Source of the DNA: Bryobacteraceae bacterium
GTDB taxonomy: Bacteria > Acidobacteriota > Terriglobia > Bryobacterales > Bryobacteraceae
NCBI GenBank assembly: GCA_041394945.1
Contig: JAWKHH010000004.1
Span: 1,054,001 to 1,118,000, forward strand
Length of the DNA stretch: 64,000 nt
Direction: 5' to 3'
Shown: positions 47,265-56,365 of the stretch, piece by piece
How the letters are laid out: the number at the start of each line of letters is the position of its first letter
Position numbering within the stretch: the first letter of the stretch is position 1
Made by a program: the position numbers and the translations under genes
The notes under the pieces: generated by a model
Told to the model about the DNA's origin: nothing
Databases searched by the model: none
The model's input: only the letters and a program-made list of their open reading frames with translations

Positions 47265-48223
47265 TGGCGGCTTCAAAGAAAGAGCGTTCTCCGGATCTGG
47301 ACGCGGCGGAGGGAACCGAGACAGCCGCGCCCGCGAGGCGCGGAGGTTCGGCGCGGTCTCCGCAGCAGGCTCAACTGGTGGTGATCACGGGCATGTCCGG
47401 CTCGGGCAAGGGGACGGTTCTGCGCGCCTTCGAAGACCTCGGCTACTACGCCGTTGACAACCTGCCGGTGGACCTGATCCCCACGTTCGCCGAACTGACC
47501 AAGGACTCGCCGAACATCGGACGCGCGGCGCTGGTGGTGGATGTCCGCGAAGGCGAGGCCTTGTCGCGCCTGCCGAGGCTCTATCGGGCGCTGCGGCGGA
47601 AATTTGATCTGCGCCTGTTGTTTCTGGAGGCCGACGATGCGACCATCGTGCGGCGGTTTTCCGAAACGCGGCGGCCGCATCCGCTGGGCGGCGACGGGTC
47701 CGTGCAGTCCAACGTGAAGGCGGAGCGCAAGCGGCTGGCGCAAATCCGGCCGCTGGCCGACCACGTCATCGACACGACGAAGTTCAACGTTCACGATTTG
47801 CGCGACCACATCCGGGAGACGTTCGCCTCGGGACGGACCGAGCGGAAGATCCGGGTGTACATCAATTCGTTCGGATTCCGGCACGGCGTTCCGGCCGACA
47901 GTGACCTCGTATTCGACGTGCGGTTCCTTCCGAATCCGAACTACATTCCGGCGTTCAAGCATCTCACCGGGCGGCATCCGTCGGTGGCGCGGTACATTCG
48001 GGCGTTTCCACAGACGATGGAATTCGTCGAGCGGATTTCCGATCTGCTCATCTATCTGCTTCCGCACTACATTGAGGAAGGGAAGAGCTACCTGACGATC
48101 TCGTTTGGATGCACGGGCGGGCATCACCGAAGCGTCTTCATCGCCGATGCGATCCGGAAGCGGGTGACGGCGGCGGGCTTCAAGGCGTCGTGCTCGCACC
48201 GGGATTTGAGCCGGCCCGTTTAA
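47264..48223 (+). CDS. rapZ: RNase adapter RapZ
   Basis: The 319-residue protein has a Walker A loop GMSGSGKGT after a 30-residue extension. It also has DLGYYAVDNLPVDLIP and LEADDATIVRRFSETRRPHPL, and the C-terminal SFGCTGGHHRSV typical of RapZ/YvcJ. In enterobacteria RapZ controls glmS through small RNAs; elsewhere the role is less clear. The gene closes the rpoN-hpf-rapZ operon. A glmS gene is present in this window (14720-16573). Confidence 0.92.
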   Translation: MAASKKERSPDLDAAEGTETAAPARRGGSARSPQQAQLVVITGMSGSGKGTVLRAFEDLGYYAVDNLPVDLIPTFAELTKDSPNIGRAALVVDVREGEALSRLPRLYRALRRKFDLRLLFLEADDATIVRRFSETRRPHPLGGDGSVQSNVKAERKRLAQIRPLADHVIDTTKFNVHDLRDHIRETFASGRTERKIRVYINSFGFRHGVPADSDLVFDVRFLPNPNYIPAFKHLTGRHPSVARYIRAFPQTMEFVERISDLLIYLLPHYIEEGKSYLTISFGCTGGHHRSVFIADAIRKRVTAAGFKASCSHRDLSRPV

Positions 48224-48285
48224 GCAGAGGCGGCGGAAGTCATGCCGCCGGGCGTCGCGCCGATCTCCGGCGGATTGCCCGGGCA

Positions 48286-48291
48286 TATAAT
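48286..48291 (+). promoter_or_regulatory. TATAAT -10 just before the second enolase-superfamily gene
   Basis: A perfect TATAAT ends seven bases before the ATG at 48299; the gap TCCAATGG region has no Shine-Dalgarno. This again fits a leaderless message. Confidence 0.4.
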
Positions 48292-48298
48292 CCAATGG

Positions 48299-49561
48299 AT
48301 GCGCCGTCGAACGTTTCTCGCCTCGCTGCCAACCACCGCCCTGTTCAGCCAAACGGCTCCCGCCGGGATGAATATCGCCGCCGTGGAGATCTGGCGCATG
48401 GAGGGACACCGGGAGACGGTGACCGGCATCAACCGGCAGCACCAGGTGCAGCCGCTGCACATCTACGAGGAGCATCGCCCGAAGCCGTATCGCGATCCGG
48501 GCATCGGCGAAAAGCGCACGGTTCCGACTCAGGCGCTCTACATCAAGATCCGCGCCGAGAGCGGACTGGAGGGGCTGTACGGACCGATTGACGCCGAAGG
48601 CGCGGTGGTGGTGGACCGGCAATTGGCGGGGTTTCTCAAGGGAAAGAACGGGCTGGCGGTGGAGACGCTGTGGGATCAGATGTATCGATCGAACCGTCAT
48701 TCGCGGTCGAGCCATTTCATGATCGGAATCAGCGCGGTGGACAACGCGCTTTGGGATCTTCGTGGACGCTACTACAAGACGCCGGTCTACCGGCTGCTGG
48801 GCGGTCCCACGCGGCGGAAGGTGGAGGCGTACGGAAGTTGTCTCGGTTATTCGGCGGAGCCGGCTGCGGTGCGTATGCGGAGCGCCGACTTATTCAGGAA
48901 AGGCTTCCGGCGCCAGAAGTGGTTCATCCCGTACGGTCCGGGCGACGGCGCGGAGGGGCTACGGAAAAACGTGGAACTGACAGCCACGCTGCGCGACACG
49001 CTCGGCGACGGGGCCGAGATCATGTTCGACGCGTTTCAGGGCTGGCAGCTCGATTATGCGATCGCATGGGCGAAACAGGTGGAGAAATACCGGCCGCGCT
49101 GGATCGAGGAGGCGTTCCCGATGGAGCGCATGGAGAGCTTCGTGAAGCTGCGGGAGGCGACGTCGGTGCCGGTAGCCACCGGCGAGCACATTTATGGACG
49201 CTGGGAGGCGCAGCGCTTTCTCGACGCCGGGGCGATCACGGTGTGTCAGGCGGATCCGGAATGGTGCGGCGGCGTCAGCGAGTTGGTGAAGATCTGCACC
49301 ATTGCGTCGGCGTACGATGCGCAGGTGATTCCGCACGGTCACAGCCTCCACACCGCGCTGCACGTGGTGGCGTCGCAATCGCCGATGACGTGCCCGCTGG
49401 TGGAGTATCTGATCCTCAAGATGGACTCGTACCATCATTTTGAGAAGAACGAGTTGCGGCCGGTGAACGGGATGATCGAGCTCCCGGAGCGGCCGGGGTT
49501 CGGAATCGAGCTCGATCCGGCGAAGGTGGAGAAGCAAACGCGCGTCAGCTTCCAGGCGTAG
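48299..49561 (+). CDS. Exported enolase-superfamily protein
   Basis: From ATG 48299 the 420-residue protein begins with a Tat-like leader (RRRTFLASLPTTALFSQ). It continues with an enolase-superfamily fold: ISAVDNALWDLRGRYYKTPVYRLLGG, then metal sites in IMFDAFQGWQ, RWIEEAFP and ATGEHIYG, and an H in IPHGHSLHTALH. It resembles mandelate racemase/galactonate dehydratase-type proteins. The extra residues upstream to 48242 were rejected because the leader is then buried. It is convergent with the amidase, overlapping by 17 bases. Confidence 0.82.
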   Translation: MRRRTFLASLPTTALFSQTAPAGMNIAAVEIWRMEGHRETVTGINRQHQVQPLHIYEEHRPKPYRDPGIGEKRTVPTQALYIKIRAESGLEGLYGPIDAEGAVVVDRQLAGFLKGKNGLAVETLWDQMYRSNRHSRSSHFMIGISAVDNALWDLRGRYYKTPVYRLLGGPTRRKVEAYGSCLGYSAEPAAVRMRSADLFRKGFRRQKWFIPYGPGDGAEGLRKNVELTATLRDTLGDGAEIMFDAFQGWQLDYAIAWAKQVEKYRPRWIEEAFPMERMESFVKLREATSVPVATGEHIYGRWEAQRFLDAGAITVCQADPEWCGGVSELVKICTIASAYDAQVIPHGHSLHTALHVVASQSPMTCPLVEYLILKMDSYHHFEKNELRPVNGMIELPERPGFGIELDPAKVEKQTRVSFQA

Positions 49562-50933
49562 CGTCCGGCGGAGCGGGGAAGGGGCCGCGTGCTTCTTCAA
49601 GCCATTCGCCGATCGCGAGCAGCGTTTCCTCTTCCCACGGTTTGCCGATGAGCTGGACGCCGACGGGCAGGCCTTCCGGGCTCACCATGATCGGCACAAC
49701 CAAGGACGGGAGGCCGAGCAGGTTCACCCAGGTCAACGGCATGTTCGCCTGGAAAAGGCCGATTTCCTTCGTGCCGGTAGCGAAGCGCCGCTGGCGATGG
49801 CGGAACGCTGGGGTGGCGCAGACGGGCGAGAGGACGACCGGCACGTCTTCCATTTGGTCCAGAATGACGCCACGGATGGCGTCGCGCGCAGCCAACTGTT
49901 CGACCACGTGTTTTCCGGTTGGGTCCGGGCGGTCTTTGAGCAGATCGTAGAACTCAGTGCCTGTCCAGTGGGCTTCCGATTCACGGCCGGCGATCATTTC
50001 GCGAGTGAACGGCACGGCGAGTTCGGAGAAGAAGAACGACCATACATTGGGGGCGCGTTCCAAGCCGCGCGGGTCCCAGACGTCGATGGCGAAGCCGAGC
50101 CCGCGGAGTAGCGAAGCCGCCGAGCCGACAGCGTCGCGGGTGGCTGCGTCGACGGGGACGCCGCCGAACTGCTCCATCACTCCGATGCGCGTTCCACGGA
50201 CGGCGCGCTCGGGAATGGAGAACGGCATCGAGAAGGGGTCGTGGGGGTCGTGGCCGCGAAGGACGTCGAACAGGAGCCGCACATCGCCGACGGTGCGGGC
50301 CATGGGGCCTCCAACGCCGAGCAGCCCGCCGGGGTGATGAATGGCCGGATAGTGGCCGGTGGCGGGGACGCGGCCGGGAGTAGGCTTCAAGCCGGCGATT
50401 CCGGTGAAGTGGGCGGGGAGGCGGATGGAGCCTCCGCCGTCGCTGCCGATGCCTCCGGGGGACATGCCGGCCGCGATGGCCGCAGATTCGCCGCCGCTGG
50501 AGCCGCCGGGCGTGCGGTGGATATCCCAAGGGTTGTTTGTGCGTCCGGCGATGTGGTTGTCGGTCTCGTAATTGGCCAGCATCTCGGGACAGTTGGTCTT
50601 GGCGAGCACGATGGCTCCAGCGGCGCGGAGGCGGGCGACGGAGGTGGAGTCCCGGTCCGCGCGGTGACCGAGGCGGAACTTGCTGCCGCAGAGCGTGGGC
50701 TCGCCGGCGATATCGAAGCTGTCCTTGACCGTAACGGGGACGCCGCTGAGCGGACCTTCAGCCGGGTGCGCGGCGGTCGCAAGCGCTTGATCGGCGTAGA
50801 TCCGGACGAAGGCGTTGATGTGGGGGTTGTTGCGCTCGATTGCGTCGAGGTGGGCGCGTACCAGTTCGACCGCGGAAAATGTCCCCATTGCCACGCCCGC
50901 GGCCATCTCGCGTAAACAGAGCCGAGTCAACAT
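49545..50933 (-). CDS. Amidase
   Basis: The 462-residue protein starts at ATG 50933 and has the amidase signature with catalytic K70 (VTVKDSFD), S145 in the GGSSGG motif and nucleophile S169 (SDGGGSIR). It hydrolyses an amide, of unknown substrate, in the cytoplasm. An extension to 51095 has no homologous look. The start is 40 bases from the divergent moeA gene. Confidence 0.88.
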   Translation of the reverse strand: MLTRLCLREMAAGVAMGTFSAVELVRAHLDAIERNNPHINAFVRIYADQALATAAHPAEGPLSGVPVTVKDSFDIAGEPTLCGSKFRLGHRADRDSTSVARLRAAGAIVLAKTNCPEMLANYETDNHIAGRTNNPWDIHRTPGGSSGGESAAIAAGMSPGGIGSDGGGSIRLPAHFTGIAGLKPTPGRVPATGHYPAIHHPGGLLGVGGPMARTVGDVRLLFDVLRGHDPHDPFSMPFSIPERAVRGTRIGVMEQFGGVPVDAATRDAVGSAASLLRGLGFAIDVWDPRGLERAPNVWSFFFSELAVPFTREMIAGRESEAHWTGTEFYDLLKDRPDPTGKHVVEQLAARDAIRGVILDQMEDVPVVLSPVCATPAFRHRQRRFATGTKEIGLFQANMPLTWVNLLGLPSLVVPIMVSPEGLPVGVQLIGKPWEEETLLAIGEWLEEARGPFPAPPDATPGS

Positions 50934-50973
50934 GTTCCAGGGTAGAATAGCAAGTTGGCGGGGGAAAGCGACG

Positions 50974-52164
50974 ATGGCTACCTGCACTTTTCGCGAAGCG
51001 CGTTCGATCGTGCTGGACCGTGTCCTGTCGGGGCGGCGGCTGGAGCGGGAGTGCGTTCCCCTCGAACAGGTGCATGGGCGCGTGTTGGCCGGCATTATCG
51101 CCGCCGACCGCGACTATCCGCCTTGCGCGCGATCGATTCGTGACGGATTCGCTGTTCGCGCCGCCGATCTGCCTGGGGCGGTGGAGGTGATCGGCGAAGT
51201 CCGTGCGGGAGGGAGCTTCAGCGGAACGGTGGAGGCTGGCCAATGCGTCGAGATCATGACCGGGGCTCCGTTGCCCGCGGGCGCCGACGCCGTGGTGATG
51301 GTGGAGCACGCACGGCGCGAGGGATACCGGGTGTTTACGGATCGCGAACCGATGCCCGGGGAGTTCGTGAATCCGCAGGGCGCCGAGTCGAGGAAAGGGC
51401 AGCCGCTGCTGGGAGGCGGAACGTTGGTTGATTTCGCGCAGTTGGCGCTGCTGGCGCAGACCGGGCACACGAGCATCAGTGTGTATCGGAAGCCGCGGGT
51501 GGCGATCCTGTCGACGGGAGACGAGGTGATCCCGGTGACTGAGGCCCCGACCGAGACGCAGGTGCGGAATTCCAATGCGTGGTCCCTGGCGGCGCAGGTG
51601 GCGCGGGCGGGGGGCCTTCCGGAGATTCTGCCGGTGGCCGCCGACAACCCGGAAGAAACGCGGCGTCTGATTCTGGAGGGATTGGAGCGGGACCTGCTGC
51701 TGCTTTCGGGCGGCGTGTCGGCAGGCAAGTACGACTACGTGGAGCCGGTAATGGCGGAGTTGGAGGCGGAGTTCTACTTCGACCGCGTGCTGATCCAACC
51801 GGGCCAGCCCCTGGTGTTCGGCCGGGCGCGGGACCGATTCTTCTTCGGCCTTCCTGGCAATCCCGCCTCGACGATGGTGACGTTCGAGTTGTTCGCACGC
51901 GGGGCGGTGGAGCTATTGGGCGGGCGCGAAGCGCCGGAACTGCGAATGCCCGTGATGCGGTTGACCGAACCATTCCGGCACAAGACCGGATTGACGCGGT
52001 TCCTACCGGCGCGGATGTCGGAGGGCGGGACGGCCGTGACGCCGGTGAAGTGGCAGGGGTCGAGCGACGTGGCGGCGCTGGCGCGCGCCAACGCTTTTCT
52101 GGTGGCAGAGGCCCAACGGGAATCATGGGAGGCCGGCGAGATGATCGGGGTGCTGCTGCCATGA
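50974..52164 (+). CDS. moeA: Molybdopterin molybdenumtransferase MoeA
   Basis: From ATG 50974 the 396-residue protein has the MoeA pattern: EIMTGAPLPAGADAVVMVE, LSTGDEV, LSGGVSAGKYDYV and FGLPGNPASTMVTF, ending with the small beta-barrel domain. MoeA inserts molybdate into adenylated molybdopterin. moaC starts within its stop codon. A TAGAAT hexamer at 50943-50948 may belong to its promoter. Confidence 0.95.
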   Translation: MATCTFREARSIVLDRVLSGRRLERECVPLEQVHGRVLAGIIAADRDYPPCARSIRDGFAVRAADLPGAVEVIGEVRAGGSFSGTVEAGQCVEIMTGAPLPAGADAVVMVEHARREGYRVFTDREPMPGEFVNPQGAESRKGQPLLGGGTLVDFAQLALLAQTGHTSISVYRKPRVAILSTGDEVIPVTEAPTETQVRNSNAWSLAAQVARAGGLPEILPVAADNPEETRRLILEGLERDLLLLSGGVSAGKYDYVEPVMAELEAEFYFDRVLIQPGQPLVFGRARDRFFFGLPGNPASTMVTFELFARGAVELLGGREAPELRMPVMRLTEPFRHKTGLTRFLPARMSEGGTAVTPVKWQGSSDVAALARANAFLVAEAQRESWEAGEMIGVLLP

Positions 52165-52625
52165 GCGGACTTTCGCACTATGACGAATCGGGCGCGTCGC
52201 GCATGGTGGACGTCTCCGCGAAGACGCCGACGGCGCGGACGGCGCGGGCGCATGCGTTCGTGAAGATGTCCGCCGCCGTGCTCGAGGCGCTGCCGAAGAA
52301 CCCGAAGGGAGATCCGCTGGAGACGGCGCGCATCGCGGGGATCATGGCGGCGAAGAACACGGCGAGCCTGATCCCGATGTGCCACCCGCTGCCGCTGAGC
52401 CATTGCGACGTACGGCTGAAAATCGAAGAGGGCGGCATCCGGATCGAGACAACGGCGTCGACGACGGCGGGCACCGGAGTGGAGATGGAAGCGATGACGG
52501 CGGCGGCGGTGGCGGCTCTGACGGTGTACGACATGACGAAGGCGCTCGACAAAGGGATCGAGATCACCGGCGTCTACCTTCTCGAAAAGACGGGCGGAAA
52601 GAGCGGGCACTACCAACGGCCATGA
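52161..52625 (+). CDS. moaC: Cyclic pyranopterin monophosphate synthase MoaC
   Basis: The 154-residue protein starts at ATG 52161, overlapping moeA by four bases, and has the conserved MVDVSAK, MCHPLPLSH and GVEMEAMTAAAVAALTVYDMTKALDKGI motifs. MoaC makes cyclic pyranopterin monophosphate from the MoaA product. mogA starts within its stop codon, so the three genes are translationally coupled. Confidence 0.95.
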   Translation: MSGLSHYDESGASRMVDVSAKTPTARTARAHAFVKMSAAVLEALPKNPKGDPLETARIAGIMAAKNTASLIPMCHPLPLSHCDVRLKIEEGGIRIETTASTTAGTGVEMEAMTAAAVAALTVYDMTKALDKGIEITGVYLLEKTGGKSGHYQRP

Positions 52626-53098
52626 AGATTGCGGTTCTGACGATCAGCGACGCGTCGTACATGAAGATGCGCGAGGACGTGTCGGGCCCGTCTGTACGCG
52701 CGCGGCTGGAGGCGCAAGGGTGGTCGGTGCCGCTGCTCGAAGTGCTGCCGGACGAGCGGGAGATGATTGCGGGGCGGCTGCGGGAGCTGGCCGACTCGGG
52801 TGAGTACGATGCGGTATTCACGACCGGCGGAACCGGCGCGGCGCTGCGCGACGTGACGCCTGAGGCGACTCGCGACGTTGTGGAACGCGAAATGCCAGGA
52901 CTAGGGGAGTTAATGCGCGCCGAAGGGCGGAAGCACACAACGCTGTCGTATTTGTCCCGGGCGACAGCGGGATTACGGGGAAAGACGCTGATCGTCAATC
53001 TGCCGGGTTCGCCGAAAGGGGCCGTGCAGTCCCTCGACACAGTGTTGCCGCTGGCGCCACACATCGTCGACCTTTTGCATGGCAAGACCGGCCACTGA
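52622..53098 (+). CDS. mogA: Molybdopterin adenylyltransferase MogA
   Basis: The 158-residue protein starts at ATG 52622, overlapping moaC, and has TTGGTGAALRDVTPEAT and VNLPGSPKGAVQSL, the MogA/MoaB signatures. It adenylates molybdopterin before MoeA inserts molybdenum. moaA, moaD, moaE and xdhC are not in the window. Confidence 0.9.
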   Translation: MKIAVLTISDASYMKMREDVSGPSVRARLEAQGWSVPLLEVLPDEREMIAGRLRELADSGEYDAVFTTGGTGAALRDVTPEATRDVVEREMPGLGELMRAEGRKHTTLSYLSRATAGLRGKTLIVNLPGSPKGAVQSLDTVLPLAPHIVDLLHGKTGH

Positions 53099-53124
53099 GA
53101 GCGTTGGATAGACTAGGAGTTGAA

Positions 53125-54195
53125 ATGCTGAATCGACGCCAACTGATAATCGGCGGCGCGGCCGCGTTGCACGCCCAGGAGCCGGAGCGGGATCGCGATC
53201 TGACGATCGTTACCGACGTTTTGAACGTGGTGGCGCCGGTGACGGTGATCAGCAAGGATGGGAGCTACGTGAGCGGACTGGAGGCGTCCGACTTCCGCCT
53301 CGAGGACAACAAGATCCCGCAGCAGATCCGGGTGGACGTGAGCTTCGTGCCGATTTCAATGGTGGTGGCGATCCAGGCCAACAACGTGATCGAGCCTTTT
53401 CTGAACACGATCAAGCGGATCGGTCCGCTGCTGGAGGGGTTGATTCTGGGGACGCAGGGCGAGGCGGCGCTGCTGAAGTTCGACCACCGCATTCAGGAAA
53501 TCCAGCCGTTCACGAACGACGCCAAGCTGTTCACCAAAGCGCTGGACAAGATCATTCCCGGGAGTTCGACTTCGGCGATGATCGACACGGTGTTTCAGGC
53601 GACGCGAATGCTGCGGGCGCGGACGGGTGAACGGCGGCGGGTGCTGCTGCTGATCTCGGAAACGCAGGACAAGGGCAGCGAAGGGCGGATCCGCGAGGCG
53701 CTGCTTTCGGCGCAGATCAACAACATTCAGGTGTATTCGATCAACATCAACAGGCTGGTGAACAAGCTGGCCGCGAAGATGCCCGCGCCGCGGCAGAGTA
53801 ATTTCCCGCCGGCGTCGCGGCCGATGCCGGGAGGGATGCCGCAGACGCCGCACACGCAGGCCCAGATGACCGGATACGGAGGCGAGGCGACGACGGCGAT
53901 CCCGATCATTCAGGAAGTGATGAAGCAGGTGAAATACGTGTTCGTGCCAAATCCTCTGGAGGTGCTGACCAAGCACACCGGGGGAAGGGAATTCTCGTTC
54001 CTGACGCTGCACGACATGGAAGAGACGATGACGAAGCTCGGCGAGGAACTGCACGCGCAGTATCTGCTGAATTACAATCCGTCGAAGGAAGTACTCGAGC
54101 AGGGCGGGTGGCACGACATCAGGGTGACGGTGATGCGGCCGAACATCAAACAGGTGCGAACGCGGCCGGGGTACTGGCTAGCGTCGAAGTTCTAG
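53125..54195 (+). CDS. VWFA-related domain exported protein
   Basis: The start at ATG 53125 follows CTAGGAG. The 356-residue protein has a short leader (NRRQLIIGGAAALHA), a beta domain with GSYVSGLEASDFRLEDNKIPQQI, and a VWFA-like region with RRRVLLLISETQDKGSEGRI. This form is very common in acidobacteria, where it is annotated VWFA-related. It probably binds proteins outside the membrane. The D-x-S-x-S metal site is weak here. It lies 26 bases after mogA and may be read with the moco genes. Confidence 0.8.
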   Translation: MLNRRQLIIGGAAALHAQEPERDRDLTIVTDVLNVVAPVTVISKDGSYVSGLEASDFRLEDNKIPQQIRVDVSFVPISMVVAIQANNVIEPFLNTIKRIGPLLEGLILGTQGEAALLKFDHRIQEIQPFTNDAKLFTKALDKIIPGSSTSAMIDTVFQATRMLRARTGERRRVLLLISETQDKGSEGRIREALLSAQINNIQVYSININRLVNKLAAKMPAPRQSNFPPASRPMPGGMPQTPHTQAQMTGYGGEATTAIPIIQEVMKQVKYVFVPNPLEVLTKHTGGREFSFLTLHDMEETMTKLGEELHAQYLLNYNPSKEVLEQGGWHDIRVTVMRPNIKQVRTRPGYWLASKF

Positions 54196-54261
54196 GTCGT
54201 GGCGAAGGCTCGCGCCAAGACCAAGCCACGGATGGCGCGCGGCTGCGTGGGCCGGCCAAGT

Positions 54262-54297
54262 AAAAAGGCGCGTGCCCCGTTGGTTGGGACCCGCGCC
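54262..54297 (-). terminator. Rho-independent terminator after the DUF1326 gene
   Basis: On the minus strand a GGCGCG/CGCGCC stem (54292-54297 with 54267-54272) plus inner pairs closes a seven-base loop and is followed by TTTTT (54262-54266). It lies 44 bases past the stop at 54341. Confidence 0.85.
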
Positions 54298-54340
54298 GTA
54301 CTTCGTTCACGGAGGAGTGGACGATAGATTTTTTTGACCG

Positions 54341-55009
54341 TCAGTCGTTCAACTGAAAGTCGGCGACGAAAGCGCTACGCTTGTCGGGGCTGGACCACTT
54401 GGTGCCGAGGCCGTCGCCTTTGAAATTGTGGGCGGTCGCCACTGCCGGCATGTAGTGGCCGACCTTGGTGAGCGGGAGATACCAGACCTCTTCGTTCGAG
54501 CAGATGTGATCCTTACCGCCGATGGCGCGGGTCTGGATGGTGGCGAGCGAGCCGGCGGTGAGCTTTGCGGTGGCATTGTGCACGCTGCCTTCGAGCTCGA
54601 GGTTGACCGGTGCGTACTCCACCTTCACGACGTCCTGGAGCAGGTCGCCGGCCATGCGCTTGGCGAAGGACTGAAGCGCGAGGCGCTGTTCGGCGTTGGC
54701 GCGTTCGTCGACGATGAGCACCGACTTGACCGGGTAGGCCGAGTTATGGACGTCGCCGAGCGTGGCGCTCGCTTTGAGCACGCCGACAACGGCGAGCCCG
54801 TCAAGCTTGACGCCGTCGAATTCGCCCTTGGACACCTTCCAGCCCATCACGGCGAGTTCACCGACGCTGCCGACTTCGGAATTGGCGAAGCAGGCGCCGG
54901 TGTAGATATCGGCGGTACGGGCTTCGACGTAGGAGCCGCGAACAGAGCTGGCGCCCAGCGCCAGTCCGGCGGCGGAAAGAATTGCAAGAGAAACAGTTGC
55001 GATGCGCAT
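54341..55009 (-). CDS. DUF1326-containing exported protein
   Basis: The 222-residue protein starts at ATG 55009 with AAGGAGG eight bases upstream and a signal peptide (RIATVSLAILSAAGLALGA). The mature part reads RGSYVEARTADIYTGACFANSEVG...GWKVSKGEFDGVKLDGLAVVGVLKA, which is a DUF1326 pattern. A later AHNFKGDGLGTKWSSPDKRSAFVADF is also typical. The function is unknown. It is followed by a good terminator. Confidence 0.85.
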   Translation of the reverse strand: MRIATVSLAILSAAGLALGASSVRGSYVEARTADIYTGACFANSEVGSVGELAVMGWKVSKGEFDGVKLDGLAVVGVLKASATLGDVHNSAYPVKSVLIVDERANAEQRLALQSFAKRMAGDLLQDVVKVEYAPVNLELEGSVHNATAKLTAGSLATIQTRAIGGKDHICSNEEVWYLPLTKVGHYMPAVATAHNFKGDGLGTKWSSPDKRSAFVADFQLND

Positions 55010-55098
55010 CCCTATGCCTCCTTCGCACATGGTAACATACGCGGGCTCTGGCTCCGGCGAGAAACGACGTAGCCCTCCGTTGACACCGAAGCGCCTGC

Positions 55099-55320
55099 CT
55101 ACAGGGCTTTGTAGCAGGACCGGGTCTCGTTGCACTCGTACTGGTCGACGGCACGGCCGTCCGGACCGAGGCAGTTCTGCGTCCTGTGGCACCAGAAATT
55201 GCGGTCGCCGGAGTGTGGGACATTAGGATCCCACTCGGCTTCGATGAACATGCCTTTCCAGCGGAGGCGGTCGCAGCGATCGGTATCGATCGCGGTCTGG
55301 CTCGAACTTTCACCCAACAT
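55099..55320 (-). CDS. 73-residue Cys-rich small protein
   Basis: The ATG at 55320 has GGAGGG six bases upstream. The small acidic protein contains five cysteines, in DRCDRLRW, NFWCHRTQNC and YECNETRSCYKAL, and no signal peptide. I recognise no family. It lies directly downstream of the terminator that ends the molybdo-hydroxylase operon, so its own promoter is unclear. Confidence 0.55.
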   Translation of the reverse strand: MLGESSSQTAIDTDRCDRLRWKGMFIEAEWDPNVPHSGDRNFWCHRTQNCLGPDGRAVDQYECNETRSCYKAL

Positions 55321-55336
55321 GGTCACCCTCCAATGA

Positions 55337-55370
55337 AAAAGGGGACGAGCGGTCGGCGCGTCCCCCTTTT
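55337..55370 (-). terminator. Rho-independent terminator after the molybdo-hydroxylase operon
   Basis: On the minus strand an AAAAGGGG(G)ACG / CGTCCCCTTTTT stem with one bulged G and an 11-base loop is followed by the T-run. It lies 18 bases past the stop at 55388. Because both arms carry A/T runs it could also work in the other direction. Confidence 0.85.
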
Positions 55371-55387
55371 CGACTACAGTGTAACGG

Positions 55388-56365
55388 CTAGGCACCGACG
55401 GCTGCCAGTAGCGCGCGCTTCACGGCGACCTTCACCAGGTCCACCTTGTAGGCGTTGCCGCTCAACGGAGTGGCGCCCTGAGCAGCGGCCGCGCCGGCTT
55501 GCATCGCGACGTCTTCGGTGATCGACTTCCCGGCGAGCATGGACGCCGCCGCCGATGCGGTGTGCGGAGTGGGAGCCACGTGGCCGAGGACGACCATCGC
55601 GGATTCCACCGAGCTGCCCTTCATCTTCAGCGCGACCGACGCCGTCACCAGCGGCCAGTCCATCGCCTGTTTCTGGCGGACTTCGTACGTGGCGTTCTTC
55701 ACACCCTTGGCCGAAGGAACCAGGATCTCGGTGACGATTTCGTTCGACTTGAGCACCGTCTCCCGTTCGCCGCGTTCCTTTGGCGTCTGGAAGAACTCGG
55801 CGACCTTCACCGTCCGCGAACCGGACGAGGAAACCACGGTCACCGTGGCGCCCAACGCCGCCAGCGCCGGGCCAAAGCTCGACGCGCTGACGAACTTCGC
55901 CGGACCCGAGTTGCCGAAGATCGAGTGGAACTCGTTCTGGCCATCGGCGACGAGGCTTTTGCCATCCTTCATGCCGAGCAGGCCGAAGTGATTGCGGTAG
56001 TACCAGCAGCGGGGCCGCTGGGTGAGGTCGCCGGCGACGGTGCCCATGTTGCGGATCTGCGGACTGGAGATGCCTTTCGCCGCCGCCACCAGCGACGGGT
56101 ACTCGGCGCGCACGAGCGAGCTCTCCATCAGCTCATCGACGGTTGCCATGGCGCCGATCCGGATGCCCGACGAGGTCTTCCTGATCCCGTGGAGCTCCTT
56201 CACGTTGCGCAGGCTCACCACGCGCTTCGGATGATGGAGACCTTCCTTCATGAGGCTGATCTGGTCCGTGCCGCCAGCCATCAGGTGCGCGGCGTTCCAC
56301 TGGGCTCCCAGCAGTCCGAGCGCTTCTTTCACCGTTGTGGGAGATGCGAATTCGAAGGCTTGCAT
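55388..56365 (-). CDS. Xanthine dehydrogenase-type FAD-binding subunit
   Basis: The 325-residue protein matches the CoxM/YagS medium subunit: FEFASPTTVKEALGLLG, HLMAGGTDQISLMKEGL (FAD-binding), GISSPQIRNMGTVAGDLTQRPRCWYYR and AMDWPLVTASVAL. It passes electrons between the Fe-S subunit and FAD. It begins immediately after the large-subunit stop and is followed by a terminator, so it ends the operon. The substrate class is aldehyde or N-heterocycle oxidation. Confidence 0.9.
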   Translation of the reverse strand: MQAFEFASPTTVKEALGLLGAQWNAAHLMAGGTDQISLMKEGLHHPKRVVSLRNVKELHGIRKTSSGIRIGAMATVDELMESSLVRAEYPSLVAAAKGISSPQIRNMGTVAGDLTQRPRCWYYRNHFGLLGMKDGKSLVADGQNEFHSIFGNSGPAKFVSASSFGPALAALGATVTVVSSSGSRTVKVAEFFQTPKERGERETVLKSNEIVTEILVPSAKGVKNATYEVRQKQAMDWPLVTASVALKMKGSSVESAMVVLGHVAPTPHTASAAASMLAGKSITEDVAMQAGAAAAQGATPLSGNAYKVDLVKVAVKRALLAAVGA

